Assembly: GCA_027019685.1 (NCBI GenBank)
Contig: JALUWH010000028.1
Coordinates: 1-21,568 of the forward strand
Direction: 5' to 3'
DNA: 21,568 bases
Source of the DNA: Ghiorsea sp.
GTDB taxonomy: Bacteria > Pseudomonadota > Zetaproteobacteria > Mariprofundales > Mariprofundaceae
Of this stretch, positions 1-7,502 are shown piece after piece (the stretch's first letter is position 1; every line of letters starts with the position of its first letter). Below the pieces are notes generated by a model. The model saw only the letters and a program-made list of their open reading frames with translations. It had not been told where the DNA came from and searched no databases. The position numbers and the translations under genes were made by a program.

Positions 1-2229
1 TTAATCATGGAAAAAGGGGAAACAGTACAACAATTTAAAGTGCAATTGGCTACACCAAGTGAATACCTCAATTTAGAACAAACACCACCACAATCTTATC
101 ATGACATTCGTATTGATGTAAAAAATACTGCTTCCTCTACACCTGAAGTTTATATTCATTCCAGTTATGCTGTTGATGAAGCTATTCTTGTGCTGGTATT
201 AAAAGTACAACGAGGCAGGGGTGTTTTTTATAAAAAAATGCAGTTCTTTTTGGATGCTTCAGATATTCAGCCGACCAAAAAAACAGCATGGGTGAACCGC
301 CCGAATGAAGCAGTGAAATATACGACACCGCAACAGGCTCAAGACAATCAAGATAAGTTTAAACAAATGTCAGTCAAACAAAATGCAGCATCTTTTGTAG
401 ATGCTGGTGATTGGGCGCGGCGAAGTAGTTATGGACCAGTACAGTATGGTGATAGTTTGAGTGAAATTGCTTACAGGTTACGTAAAGATAAACGCTGGTC
501 AAATCAACAAATCATGTTGGCATTGTTTGATGCCAACCCTGAAGCATTTGTAAATCAGGACATTAATCAGCTGAAAAAAGGTCAGTTTTTAAAAGTACCT
601 GATGATGTTGCCGTAAAACAATTTGTGAACTCTGAGCACTATCAAAGCTTAAAAGCACTGTTGCATACAACAAAAACACAATCGAAAAGCAGAAAGAAAG
701 TGGGTGAATCACTTTTGCTTACAAAAAATAAACAAGTCAGCAATCCACCACTTCGTGGACGAATTTCTTTGGGTTTGCATGAAGATATGGTAACGCCACA
801 GGTGAACCCCGAGGTATTACAACGTTTGGATAAGCTGGAGCCTATGTATCAACAAGCCATGACAGCAGGTCTGCGGCTCGATGGTATGGATACTAAAATG
901 GAAGCTCTAACAAAAGAGTTGGGGCAATTGCGACGTAAGGTGGAAGCTTTATCTCGCATGCAAGCTAAGCCTGTGTCTGAAACAGGTTCAAATGCTTGGT
1001 ATTGGTTTTTTGGTTTACTGCTGTTAAATATTGTTTTGTTTGCGGCTTACTTTTATAGAAAACAAATGAAAACATGGCAAAATAAATTGTTTGAAGCACA
1101 GCAAAACGTAACACAACCAGTGGTTGATTATGATATAGAAGGTGTGGAAAGTAACCAAAGTATAGAAAATAAAATACCTACAGTGCTGAAAAAAAATGAA
1201 GTTGCTGAGGAGAATGATAGCCAAGCTGTAGGTTTGGATGAGTATGATAGTATGGTAGGTGATGATGTGTCGGATTCACACGACCACCATGAATTTGAAG
1301 ATATTTCAGTAGGGGATACGCCTAGTGTCTCCACAGAAAAAGTAAACCATGATTATGTGAGTTTGTTTGAAGAAGCTGTGCATAAAAAAGACTGGGAGCT
1401 GGTAGAAAAATATTATGCTTTAATGGATGATAAAGAGAGTTCACGCCCACGAATACAAGCTTTGTGGGTAGAAAAACTTCATGGTTCAAATAATGCAATG
1501 GAGCGTAACCTCACATTGCTCAATCTTTCGCGGCTTTATGAGTATGACCAATGGCATAGGTTTTGTTCGTATTTTGACAGGGATACTTGGCATGATTTAC
1601 AAGATGAAAAAGTTATTACTTATGCGGGCAAGGTTGATGAGGCTGAGATGGATAAAATAAATCAGCAGCTTGTGGCGAATGAGCAAGGTGTTGATGAAAT
1701 AGCCCCTATTTTGGATTTGTCCGAAAAAGGAAGTTTTGATGTTACAACGCAAGATTTTAAGTTAGGTAGCAAAGAAAGTGATGCTGATCCAATGTTGGAT
1801 ATATGGGATAAAAAAGATGAAGTGGTTAAAGCTAAGGTTGGGCAAACCATAACGGACTCTATTATAGCTGGAGTTGATGCTGCTGCTGAACCTATAGCTG
1901 ATATTATTACAGATGAATTAGACTATGATATTCCTGAAGGTGCTGTTACAGCATTGGACTTTGATTTTGAGCTTGAGTTAGATGTAAGCCAACAAGACTC
2001 TGTAAAAGCTGAAACTGATGGTATGATAAATGGTGAAGATGATACTGTGATGGTCACTCCAGAAATGCTATCATCAATGCAAGATGCGGGTGTAAAAGAA
2101 GATGGGACTAGTCAAGGCTATCCAGAGCAAAAGTACGAATCTCACCTTGATGATAAAGGTGATACAGTTTTTGTTGAATCGAAAAAAATGAAGGCTTTTC
2201 GAGAGAAGTTAAATAAACTTGATGATTAG
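1..2229 (+). CDS. fimV: FimV-like LysM-domain inner-membrane protein (5' partial)
   Basis: The reading frame is open to the left edge, and the first ATG at 7 falls inside the conserved FimV N-terminal domain (FKVQLATPSEY onward). The true start and signal peptide must therefore lie upstream. Counting from that ATG, the order is: periplasmic FimV N-domain (about 1-90), a LysM-like peptidoglycan-binding module (about 141-200, YGPVQYGDSLSEIA), a coiled coil (about 270-318), one membrane helix (about 331-350, rich in F, L and W), then a long, very acidic cytoplasmic tail. FimV/TspA proteins are polar scaffolds that organise type IV pili, cyclic-di-nucleotide signalling and chemoreceptor placement. 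One stretch after the membrane helix (about 452-540) is helical and may be TPR-like. The usual short C-terminal FimV domain is not recognisable, because the protein ends in a lysine-rich helix. Family assignment is firm; the exact function is inferred. It converges with acpS. Confidence 0.85.
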   Translation, partial: LIMEKGETVQQFKVQLATPSEYLNLEQTPPQSYHDIRIDVKNTASSTPEVYIHSSYAVDEAILVLVLKVQRGRGVFYKKMQFFLDASDIQPTKKTAWVNRPNEAVKYTTPQQAQDNQDKFKQMSVKQNAASFVDAGDWARRSSYGPVQYGDSLSEIAYRLRKDKRWSNQQIMLALFDANPEAFVNQDINQLKKGQFLKVPDDVAVKQFVNSEHYQSLKALLHTTKTQSKSRKKVGESLLLTKNKQVSNPPLRGRISLGLHEDMVTPQVNPEVLQRLDKLEPMYQQAMTAGLRLDGMDTKMEALTKELGQLRRKVEALSRMQAKPVSETGSNAWYWFFGLLLLNIVLFAAYFYRKQMKTWQNKLFEAQQNVTQPVVDYDIEGVESNQSIENKIPTVLKKNEVAEENDSQAVGLDEYDSMVGDDVSDSHDHHEFEDISVGDTPSVSTEKVNHDYVSLFEEAVHKKDWELVEKYYALMDDKESSRPRIQALWVEKLHGSNNAMERNLTLLNLSRLYEYDQWHRFCSYFDRDTWHDLQDEKVITYAGKVDEAEMDKINQQLVANEQGVDEIAPILDLSEKGSFDVTTQDFKLGSKESDADPMLDIWDKKDEVVKAKVGQTITDSIIAGVDAAAEPIADIITDELDYDIPEGAVTALDFDFELELDVSQQDSVKAETDGMINGEDDTVMVTPEMLSSMQDAGVKEDGTSQGYPEQKYESHLDDKGDTVFVESKKMKAFREKLNKLDD

Positions 2230-2244
2230 GAAGCGTTCAGCTTC
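2230..2244. other. Small hairpin between convergent fimV and acpS
   Basis: GAAGC-GTTCA-GCTTC forms a 5-bp stem with a 5-nt loop directly after the fimV stop codon, in the 47-bp gap between two convergent genes. No T-run follows on either strand, so it is at best a weak bidirectional terminator. Nothing else is seen in this gap. Confidence 0.25.
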
Positions 2245-2276
2245 AAGTAATTAGCTCAAAAACATGGTTGAATGGC

Positions 2277-2648
2277 TTACTCTGCCACCACAAATGCCAT
2301 TGCCATTCCATTGTCATCAGTAAGCGACAGATGAATATTTGTGATACCAAGTTGCTTGGCAATAGCTTGGGCTTGTCGATGTAGTATGATGGTGGGTTTA
2401 CCACTTTGAAGATAGGTAACTTCAATGTCTTTCATACCAAAACCTATAAAACCAGTGCCCAATGCTTTGGATGTTGCTTCTTTGGCAGCAAAAAACATGG
2501 CAAGTCTGCGGTATGTGCCGCGTTGTTGTGCCAAACCATACTCGGTATCGGTAAATACGCGCTGAATAAAACGCATATCAAACCTTGTCACAGATTGTTC
2601 TATTCGTTTGATTTGTACAATGTCTGTGCCAATACCTACAATACTCAT
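2277..2648 (-). CDS. acpS: Holo-[acyl-carrier-protein] synthase
   Basis: AcpS transfers 4'-phosphopantetheine from CoA to the serine of apo-AcpP (encoded at 17487) in the cytoplasm. The family signatures are all visible: GIGTDIV at the N-terminus with the metal-binding Asp, FAAKEATSKALGTG in the middle with the catalytic Glu/Lys, and HLSLTDDNGMAMAF near the C-terminus (usually HLSxTDxxxxAxA). I chose the ATG at 2648, giving 123 residues beginning MSIVGIGTD, because AcpS proteins normally begin within one to three residues of that motif. In-frame ATGs at 2669 and 2687 would add 7 or 13 residues with no family counterpart. No start has a strong Shine-Dalgarno, though AAAGAA lies before 2669. 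It is transcribed divergently from the neighbouring ubiquinone gene and away from the fab cluster it serves. The function is secure; the start is less so. Confidence 0.93.
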   Translation of the reverse strand: MSIVGIGTDIVQIKRIEQSVTRFDMRFIQRVFTDTEYGLAQQRGTYRRLAMFFAAKEATSKALGTGFIGFGMKDIEVTYLQSGKPTIILHRQAQAIAKQLGITNIHLSLTDDNGMAMAFVVAE

Positions 2649-2696
2649 GGGCAACAGCTTAATAGACATGTTTCTTTTTGGAAGCATCTGTAGACG

Positions 2697-2710
2697 ACAA
2701 GCGTGCTTGT
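2697..2710. promoter_or_regulatory. Inverted repeat in the acpS/ubiH divergent region
   Basis: ACAAGC-GT-GCTTGT has perfect 6-bp arms around a 2-bp centre. It sits in the 94-bp space between the divergent acpS and ubiH-like starts. Position and symmetry suit a dimeric repressor or activator site, but I recognise no known operator consensus. Confidence 0.3.
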
Positions 2711-2723
2711 GCTTACAGTTGTT

Positions 2724-2740
2724 GGTCTGATTGGGAGACC
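2724..2740 (+). promoter_or_regulatory. Start-deciding Shine-Dalgarno inside a small hairpin
   Basis: GGTCT-GATTGGG-AGACC gives a 5-bp stem whose loop and 3' arm contain the ribosome binding site GGGAG (2733-2737), 5 nt before the ATG at 2743. This SD is why I reject the TTG at 2731 as start. Pairing could partly mask the SD; any regulatory role is inference. Confidence 0.4.
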
Positions 2741-2742
2741 TG

Positions 2743-3951
2743 ATGACAGCAAAAACATATGATATCGTGATTGTTGGTGCAGGCGTGATTGGTGCAGCAC
2801 TTGCTTTGGATTTGGCGAAAAACGGCTACACTATTGCGCTATTGGATGCGCAAGAACCATCATTTGAACCCAGTAATCCTGAGCGTGTGATTGCTTTGTC
2901 CGAAGGCTCTAAATGTTACCTTGCAAGTCTTGGTGTTTGGGATGACATAGCCGCCAATGGAACAGGTTGGATTCAACATATTGCTGTTCGTGAGCCACAA
3001 AACACCGGTGCTGTGAATATGTCGCATCAAGAGTTGGCTGGTGATGCTTTGGGTTACGTGTCGGAAATTCGACATGTCCTTGCTCCGATTCAGCAGGCTT
3101 TTTCGGATAATATTACAACCATGTATGGCGTTCAGTGTTTGGGTTTTACGCAAGATGAGGCAGGTGTCTTTTTGCAGGTTCAAGACGGTGATAAACAGCT
3201 CAAAGTTCAAGCTCGTTTATTAATCGGTGCCGATGGTGCCAATAGTTTTATTCGTCATTTTTCAGGCATTCAAACCTATGGTTGGGATCATAACCGTTTG
3301 GGTATTGTAGCATCTATAGATTGTGAACACGGGCATGGCAATACGGCTTATGAATGTTTTAAAGAAGAAGGTCCTTTGGCATTGCTTCCTTTGGCTGATG
3401 ATAGGTTTTCTCTGGTGTGGTCAGTTGCACCCAAAACGGCAATGGAATTATTAAACCTTAGTGATGAAGGTTTTTTGCATATATTACGCAATGAAGTGGG
3501 TGATGAAATCATGACTAAGCTTGGCCGCTTCACATCGATAGGCAAACGCGCTTCATTTCCACTAGAGCTTAGAATTGCAAAATCTTTTGCTAAAGGGCGC
3601 GTGTTGTTGGCAGGCAATGCTGCGCACACCATTCATCCGATTGCAGGGCAGGGTATGAACTTGGGGTTAAGGGATGTGGCTGTGCTGGCAGATATTTTGC
3701 AGCAAACGTGGGCAAAAGAAGATTTGAATAAACCATTGATTGGACAAACATATGCTGAGCGTAGGCGGTTGGATACCTTGGCAGTGGCTGGGTTTACCGA
3801 GGGTGTATTGGAAACATTTGCATCATCATTTTTACCCCAGCGTTGGTTGCGTGGGCAAGGTTTAAATGCCATGCAATCTATTCCTGCACTTAAACAGCTT
3901 TTATTAAAACAGGCAGCGGGTATAGGTCAGCTTGAAGGATTAAAATCATGA
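2743..3951 (+). CDS. ubiH: UbiH-like FAD-dependent ubiquinone hydroxylase
   Basis: A 402-residue flavoprotein monooxygenase of the UbiH/UbiF/VisC/COQ6 family, which hydroxylates the aromatic ring of ubiquinone precursors using FAD, NAD(P)H and O2. The FAD-binding Rossmann motif GAGVIG is at residues 12-17. The second dinucleotide motif (IGADGANSFIRHFSGI) is near 161, and the ribityl-binding motif near 291 reads GNAAHTIHPIAGQGMNLG. The Asn in place of the commoner GD Asp is also how I remember E. coli UbiH, so I favour UbiH over UbiF, but which ring position it hydroxylates is inference. Length fits the family. The ATG at 2743 has the SD GGGAG 5 nt upstream. It overlaps the following paralogue by 4 nt (ATGA), implying one transcript and coupled translation. 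Confidence 0.82.
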   Translation: MTAKTYDIVIVGAGVIGAALALDLAKNGYTIALLDAQEPSFEPSNPERVIALSEGSKCYLASLGVWDDIAANGTGWIQHIAVREPQNTGAVNMSHQELAGDALGYVSEIRHVLAPIQQAFSDNITTMYGVQCLGFTQDEAGVFLQVQDGDKQLKVQARLLIGADGANSFIRHFSGIQTYGWDHNRLGIVASIDCEHGHGNTAYECFKEEGPLALLPLADDRFSLVWSVAPKTAMELLNLSDEGFLHILRNEVGDEIMTKLGRFTSIGKRASFPLELRIAKSFAKGRVLLAGNAAHTIHPIAGQGMNLGLRDVAVLADILQQTWAKEDLNKPLIGQTYAERRRLDTLAVAGFTEGVLETFASSFLPQRWLRGQGLNAMQSIPALKQLLLKQAAGIGQLEGLKS

Positions 3952-5168
3952 AACAGCAAAAAGCTTTGCAGGGTGAATATGTTGACCTCATTATTGTGGG
4001 TGGTGGCATGGTGGGTTTAATGCTTGCTGTGGCATTGCGTCATACGGGTTTACATATTGTGGTGATTGAGCGGGCAGAATATCAACCCATGATGTCTATG
4101 GGGTTGGATTGTCGGGTATCGGCTATTGTGCAAGGCAATGTGAATATTTTAAAAAGTGTAGGTGTTTGGCAGTATTTACAAGACAAAGCAGGGTTGATGA
4201 CATCCATGCGTATTTGGGATGGTCAAGAGCAGGGTGGTATTCGGTATGAAGCGGCTGAAATTGGTGAAGATAAACTTGGTGTATTGGTAGAAAATGCTAC
4301 TTTGATACAAGCCTTGCAGGATACACTCAAAGAAAGCGAGAATATTGAGCTGCTTTGCCCTGAATCTGTGGCATCTGTGCTTTGGAAACGCGATGGGGTG
4401 GAGGTTGCTTTAGAGAGTGGGCAAACATTCAATACACCCTTGATTGTGGGTGCAGATGGTGGTCGCTCATGGTTGCGAGAGCAAGCTGATATTGATGTGT
4501 TCAGCCGTGATTATGCACAAAAAGGTATTGTGGCAACGGTAAAATCAAGGTTTCCACATCAAAATGCTGCCACACAACGCTTTTTAGATACAGGGCCTTT
4601 GGCATTGCTGCCTATGCAAGGTGATAGGTGCTCCATTGTATGGAGTGCATCCAACGAACGCGCTGACGAATTGTTGGCATTATCCGATGAAGGCTTCATG
4701 GATGAATTAAATCTTGAAGTGGGCGGTGTATTTGGTGGTATCGTTGAGGTTGGTAAACGCGCTGCATTTCCACTTCAAGCGCAATTGGCGAGGCATATCG
4801 TTCGCCCACGTTTGGCATTGATTGGCGATGCTGCACATAGTATTCATCCGCTTGCAGGTTTGGGGGTCAATTTAGGGCTTAGAGATGCCATGGTATTGGC
4901 GCAAGAAATTGTTGATGCACGAAAGTTCGGTGAAGATTGGGGCGATATAGATGTACTTTCACGCTACATGAAGCAGCGTATACCTGATGTATTGATGACC
5001 ATGGCTAGTATGGAAGCTTTGCATCGTACATTTAAAGTACAGTTGCCGATGTGGATAAAGCTGCGCGGCTTAGGCATGAAGGCTTTGGGTAATGCAGGTA
5101 TTGTCAAACAGCTTCTCATGAAAAATGCTACAGGTATAAACATGCCCGTGCCGCATACTATAGAATAA
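3948..5168 (+). CDS. UbiF/UbiI-like FAD-dependent ubiquinone hydroxylase (tandem paralogue)
   Basis: A second 406-residue UbiH/COQ6-family flavin monooxygenase directly after the first, starting at an ATGA overlap with GAAGGA about 8 nt upstream. The FAD fingerprint GGGMVG is at residues 18-23, the middle motif VGADGGRSWLREQADI follows, and the ribityl site near 293 reads GDAAHSIHPLAGLGVNLG, with the canonical Asp that its neighbour lacks. The two proteins share layout and many segments (for example GPLALLP and KRAAFPL versus KRASFPL), so they look like an old tandem duplication that split into different ring-position specialists. Ubiquinone synthesis needs up to three such hydroxylations, so two enzymes side by side make sense. 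UbiF, UbiI and UbiM cannot be told apart by eye, so no symbol is given. It ends 6 bp before the minus-strand small gene. Confidence 0.8.
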   Translation: MKQQKALQGEYVDLIIVGGGMVGLMLAVALRHTGLHIVVIERAEYQPMMSMGLDCRVSAIVQGNVNILKSVGVWQYLQDKAGLMTSMRIWDGQEQGGIRYEAAEIGEDKLGVLVENATLIQALQDTLKESENIELLCPESVASVLWKRDGVEVALESGQTFNTPLIVGADGGRSWLREQADIDVFSRDYAQKGIVATVKSRFPHQNAATQRFLDTGPLALLPMQGDRCSIVWSASNERADELLALSDEGFMDELNLEVGGVFGGIVEVGKRAAFPLQAQLARHIVRPRLALIGDAAHSIHPLAGLGVNLGLRDAMVLAQEIVDARKFGEDWGDIDVLSRYMKQRIPDVLMTMASMEALHRTFKVQLPMWIKLRGLGMKALGNAGIVKQLLMKNATGINMPVPHTIE

Positions 5169-5174
5169 TCTATT

Positions 5175-5378
5175 CTAAGCTTTAACCAGCTTGATACTAC
5201 CGTTTTGAATCAACTCTTGGAGTTGACCAAGCAACGCTTTTTCGTGGGCATCAATAATACCATCTTCATCAGCAAGCATCATAATTTGCTCACGTTCTTC
5301 GGGTGTTATTTTTTCATCAGCAATAGCAGCTTTAATCATGGCATTAAGTTTGGCTGAAGAAGGGCTTAATTCGTGCAT
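5175..5378 (-). CDS. Small acidic EF-hand-like / TerB-like protein, function unknown
   Basis: A 67-residue cytoplasmic protein with no signal peptide or membrane segment. The start ATG at 5378 has a strong SD, AGGAG, 7 nt upstream on the minus strand, so it is very likely translated. It contains two similar units, DEKITPEEREQI and DEDGIIDAHEKALL, about 16 residues apart. The second fits positions 3, 5, 6, 8 and 12 of an EF-hand loop (D, D, G, I, E) but has Leu at position 1, so calcium binding is doubtful. The double helix-loop-helix layout also recalls TerB-like proteins. It is convergent with the ubiquinone genes and divergent from the yceD promoter. I do not recognise a named family and assign no function. 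Confidence 0.7.
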   Translation of the reverse strand: MHELSPSSAKLNAMIKAAIADEKITPEEREQIMMLADEDGIIDAHEKALLGQLQELIQNGSIKLVKA

Positions 5379-5502
5379 TGGTTACTCCTGGTGGGTTTAA
5401 ATTTGTAGTCAGAACCCATATGAAAACACAAGCAAATACGATGCCATGATTAAGAGTTTGTAGGTTTTAAGTTTTGCAGTTTATGGATGTTTGTTTGAAT
5501 AC
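5379..5502. other. Intergenic leader region between the small EF-hand-like gene and yceD
   Basis: AT-rich non-coding DNA between divergent genes. The only structure seen is a 6-bp inverted repeat, TGGGTT (5392-5397) with AACCCA (5413-5418), just upstream of the minus-strand SD. I see no convincing promoter for the minus-strand gene. Confidence 0.4.
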
Positions 5503-5530
5503 TTGACCAAAAGCGTAGCAAATACATAAT
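5503..5530 (+). promoter_or_regulatory. Sigma70-type promoter for the yceD-rpmF-plsX-fabH operon
   Basis: TTGACC (5503-5508, 5/6 to TTGACA), a 16-nt spacer, then CATAAT (5525-5530, 5/6 to TATAAT). Transcription would begin near 5537, leaving a leader of roughly 48 nt before the GTG of yceD. It is the best promoter match I found in the window, and it sits where the lipid/ribosome operon should begin. Confidence 0.6.
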
Positions 5531-5584
5531 GCGCGCTCATTTTGTGCCCTGCTTTATTATCATAAGTAGAGCAGTGGAGGCTTG

Positions 5585-6148
5585 GTGCAATCGCAAAAAG
5601 ATAAATTTAGCCTTACACTTCAAGGTCTTGCAAAGTCTGGGCGACAGTGGGAAGAAGTGGTTCCGTTGTCGTTGCTGGCAGATGTGAGCTTTGGTGATTT
5701 GAATGTGAAGTCGCCATTGTTTAGTGATATGCAATGGAAAGGAAGCTTGGAACCCGTTGCAGGTCAGTTTGTTTTGACAGGTGCTTGGCAGATGAGTGTA
5801 CCAAGGCGTTGTGGTCGGTGTAATGTTGAATTTGCATCCAAAATGCAAGCTGATGTGCATATGGTGTATGAGCTTGGGAAACAGCGTCAAGATTTGGCTG
5901 TTGAAGAAGAGTTAAGCCCAGAAGATTGTGAACAAGAGTTGCTGCCTTCGCCAGGTGAATTAAATATGGTGGATGTGTTGCGAGAGCAATTTTGGTTGGC
6001 ATGGCAACCTATGGTGGTTTGCTCGAAGGATTGTAAAGGTTTGTGTTTGCAGTGTGGTGTTGATTTGAACTGTGATACGTGTGATTGTCATGGGCAAGTG
6101 AAAGAAAATCCGTTTGCAGCACTGAAGGATTTTAAGTTTGATGCTTGA
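5585..6148 (+). CDS. yceD: DUF177 / YceD 23S rRNA accumulation protein
   Basis: A 187-residue DUF177 protein, the family of E. coli YceD, which is needed for normal 23S rRNA accumulation and is nearly always encoded before rpmF. Diagnostic features are the CGRC pair near residues 76-79 and the C-terminal block CKGLCLQCGVDLNCDTC (about 150-167), closely matching the family pattern CkGLCpxCGxdlNxxxCxC. The extra cysteines suggest a metal site. GGAGG (5576-5580) precedes both a TTG at 5582 (1-nt spacing, too close) and a GTG at 5585 (4 nt), so I choose GTG. It is first in the operon, behind the promoter at 5503-5530, with 89 bp before rpmF. Confidence 0.88.
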   Translation: MQSQKDKFSLTLQGLAKSGRQWEEVVPLSLLADVSFGDLNVKSPLFSDMQWKGSLEPVAGQFVLTGAWQMSVPRRCGRCNVEFASKMQADVHMVYELGKQRQDLAVEEELSPEDCEQELLPSPGELNMVDVLREQFWLAWQPMVVCSKDCKGLCLQCGVDLNCDTCDCHGQVKENPFAALKDFKFDA

Positions 6149-6225
6149 TTGTGTTTTCCCTGTTAGGGTGCGCGCAAATAAGCTTAAAAAGTACGCGAAA
6201 GCGTGATGAATTTCGTAGTGATACG

Positions 6226-6231
6226 AAGGAG
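6226..6231 (+). promoter_or_regulatory. Strong Shine-Dalgarno that fixes the rpmF start
   Basis: AAGGAG lies 6 nt before the ATG at 6238. It rules out the longer in-frame reading from 6145, whose extra N-terminus matches nothing in L32. Confidence 0.8.
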
Positions 6232-6237
6232 TATAAG

Positions 6238-6420
6238 ATGGCTGTACCAAAGAGAAAAACAAGTGCTTCAAAACGTAATATGCGTCGTGCGCACGATACA
6301 ATTAAACTTTCAGGCATGAGCGAATGCACAGAGTGCGGTGAAATGCACCGTCAGCATTATGCTTGTCAAAGCTGTGGTCATTATAAAGGCCGTGAGGTTG
6401 TGGCAACAGCTGAAGCTTAA
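6238..6420 (+). CDS. rpmF: 50S ribosomal protein L32
   Basis: A 60-residue basic ribosomal protein of the large subunit. The N-terminus MAVPKRKTSASKRNMRRAH is the classic L32 signature. The C-terminal half carries a CxxC...CxxC zinc ribbon (Cys30, Cys33, Cys43, Cys46), so this is the zinc-binding C+ form rather than the zinc-free paralogue that some bacteria express under zinc limitation. The start is set by AAGGAG 6 nt upstream. The stop TAA shares its last A with the ATG of plsX (TAATG), so plsX is probably translated by ribosomes that have just finished rpmF. yceD-rpmF-plsX-fabH order is widely conserved in Proteobacteria. Confidence 0.97.
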   Translation: MAVPKRKTSASKRNMRRAHDTIKLSGMSECTECGEMHRQHYACQSCGHYKGREVVATAEA

Positions 6421-7502
6421 TGCCTACAGCAAAGAAAACCTCTACGCAGGACGTAGCTTCTGAGCAAGCATTGGTGCCTGTGGAACAAAAAATAGCGCGT
6501 ATTCTTTTGGATGGACATGGTGGAGATGGTGCCCCTGATGTTGTTCTTGATGCGTTGAAAGATACGATAACTTCGTCTTCCTTGAAGGCGAAGTTTGGCG
6601 TATGTGGTTTACAAGAAGTAATGGAGCCAGCATTAAAGGCGCGTGGTCTTGATGGGCTGGTGGATATTGTTCCTGCTACAGAAGTGATTACCATGGAAGA
6701 TTCGCCTGCTGTTGCAGTGCGTCGCAAAAAACAATCTTCTATTCATGTGGCAGCACGAGCTGTGCGAGATGGTGATTGGGATGCTATGGTGAGTGCTGGT
6801 AATACTGGCGCATTAATGGCAATTTCTAAATTAATCTTAAAAACATTACCTGGCATTGATAGACCAGCTTTAGCATCGATGATTCCTGCCAGTGATGGTG
6901 GCACATTCTTCCTTGATATTGGGGCAAACATTGACTGTTCATCAGAACATTTGGTGCAACTTGCTGTGATGGGTAGCTGTTATTTACAAGCTGCTGAAGG
7001 TGTTGAAAATCCTAGAGTCGGGCTACTTAATGTAGGTACCGAAGAAGGCAAAGGCACGGATGTAGTAAAGGTTGCTGGTGGTCGCCTAAAAACTTCAAGT
7101 TTAAATTTTATTGGCAATGTTGAAGGCACGGACTTGTTTTCAGATCGTGTTGACGTGGTAGTTTGCGATGGTTTTGTGGGTAATGTTGCCTTAAAAACCA
7201 TGGAAGGCGTTGCCAACTTGATGCTAAACACCATTAAAAAAGAATTGACCTCAAGTTTATTATCGAAAGTTGGTGCTTTATTATCGCGTAAGGCTCTCAA
7301 GCGTGTGAAAAGTGCGCTGCATCCCAGTGAACATAATGGTGCACCTTTACTTGGTTTAAATGGTATTGTGGTGAAAAGTCATGGTGGTGCTGATGTGCGT
7401 GGTTATGCATGTGCGATTGAAGTTGCTATTCGTGAAGTAGATGCCAATTTAATTGAACGCACGATTGATACGATGAACGTGATGGCTGAGGCTTCTACAT
7501 GA
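6420..7502 (+). CDS. plsX: Phosphate acyltransferase PlsX
   Basis: PlsX converts acyl-ACP and phosphate to acyl-phosphate, the donor for PlsY in phospholipid synthesis; it acts at the inner face of the membrane. Recognisable blocks are GGDGAPDVVLDAL near the N-terminus, VGLLNVGTEEGKGTD in the middle and NFIGNVEGTDLF...VVVCDGFVGNVALKTMEG in the second half. Length from the ATG at 6420 is 360 residues, some 20 longer than usual, because about 25 charged/polar residues precede the conserved start of the fold. The ATG overlaps the rpmF stop (TAATG), while a GTG at 6474 would give a more typical N-terminus. The first conserved motif reads LDGHGGDGAP where most homologues have LDAMGGDxAP. A 4-nt overlap joins it to fabH. 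Confidence 0.93.
   Translation: MPTAKKTSTQDVASEQALVPVEQKIARILLDGHGGDGAPDVVLDALKDTITSSSLKAKFGVCGLQEVMEPALKARGLDGLVDIVPATEVITMEDSPAVAVRRKKQSSIHVAARAVRDGDWDAMVSAGNTGALMAISKLILKTLPGIDRPALASMIPASDGGTFFLDIGANIDCSSEHLVQLAVMGSCYLQAAEGVENPRVGLLNVGTEEGKGTDVVKVAGGRLKTSSLNFIGNVEGTDLFSDRVDVVVCDGFVGNVALKTMEGVANLMLNTIKKELTSSLLSKVGALLSRKALKRVKSALHPSEHNGAPLLGLNGIVVKSHGGADVRGYACAIEVAIREVDANLIERTIDTMNVMAEAST

Noticed and set aside
2406..2693. 95-codon plus-strand frame across acpS
   Set aside because: It is antisense to acpS, whose motifs are clear; the peptide is Cys/Phe/Lys-rich and of shadow-like composition.
5537..6002. Minus-strand frames opposite yceD
   Set aside because: They are antisense to DUF177 with its cysteine motifs intact; the peptides are low-complexity and His/Thr-rich.
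6145..6237. Longer reading frame upstream of rpmF
   Set aside because: L32 starts MAVPKRKTS at 6238 with AAGGAG 6 nt before it; the upstream codons match nothing.
6302..6727. 141-codon minus-strand frame opposite rpmF and plsX
   Set aside because: It is antisense to two certain genes and has no family signature.
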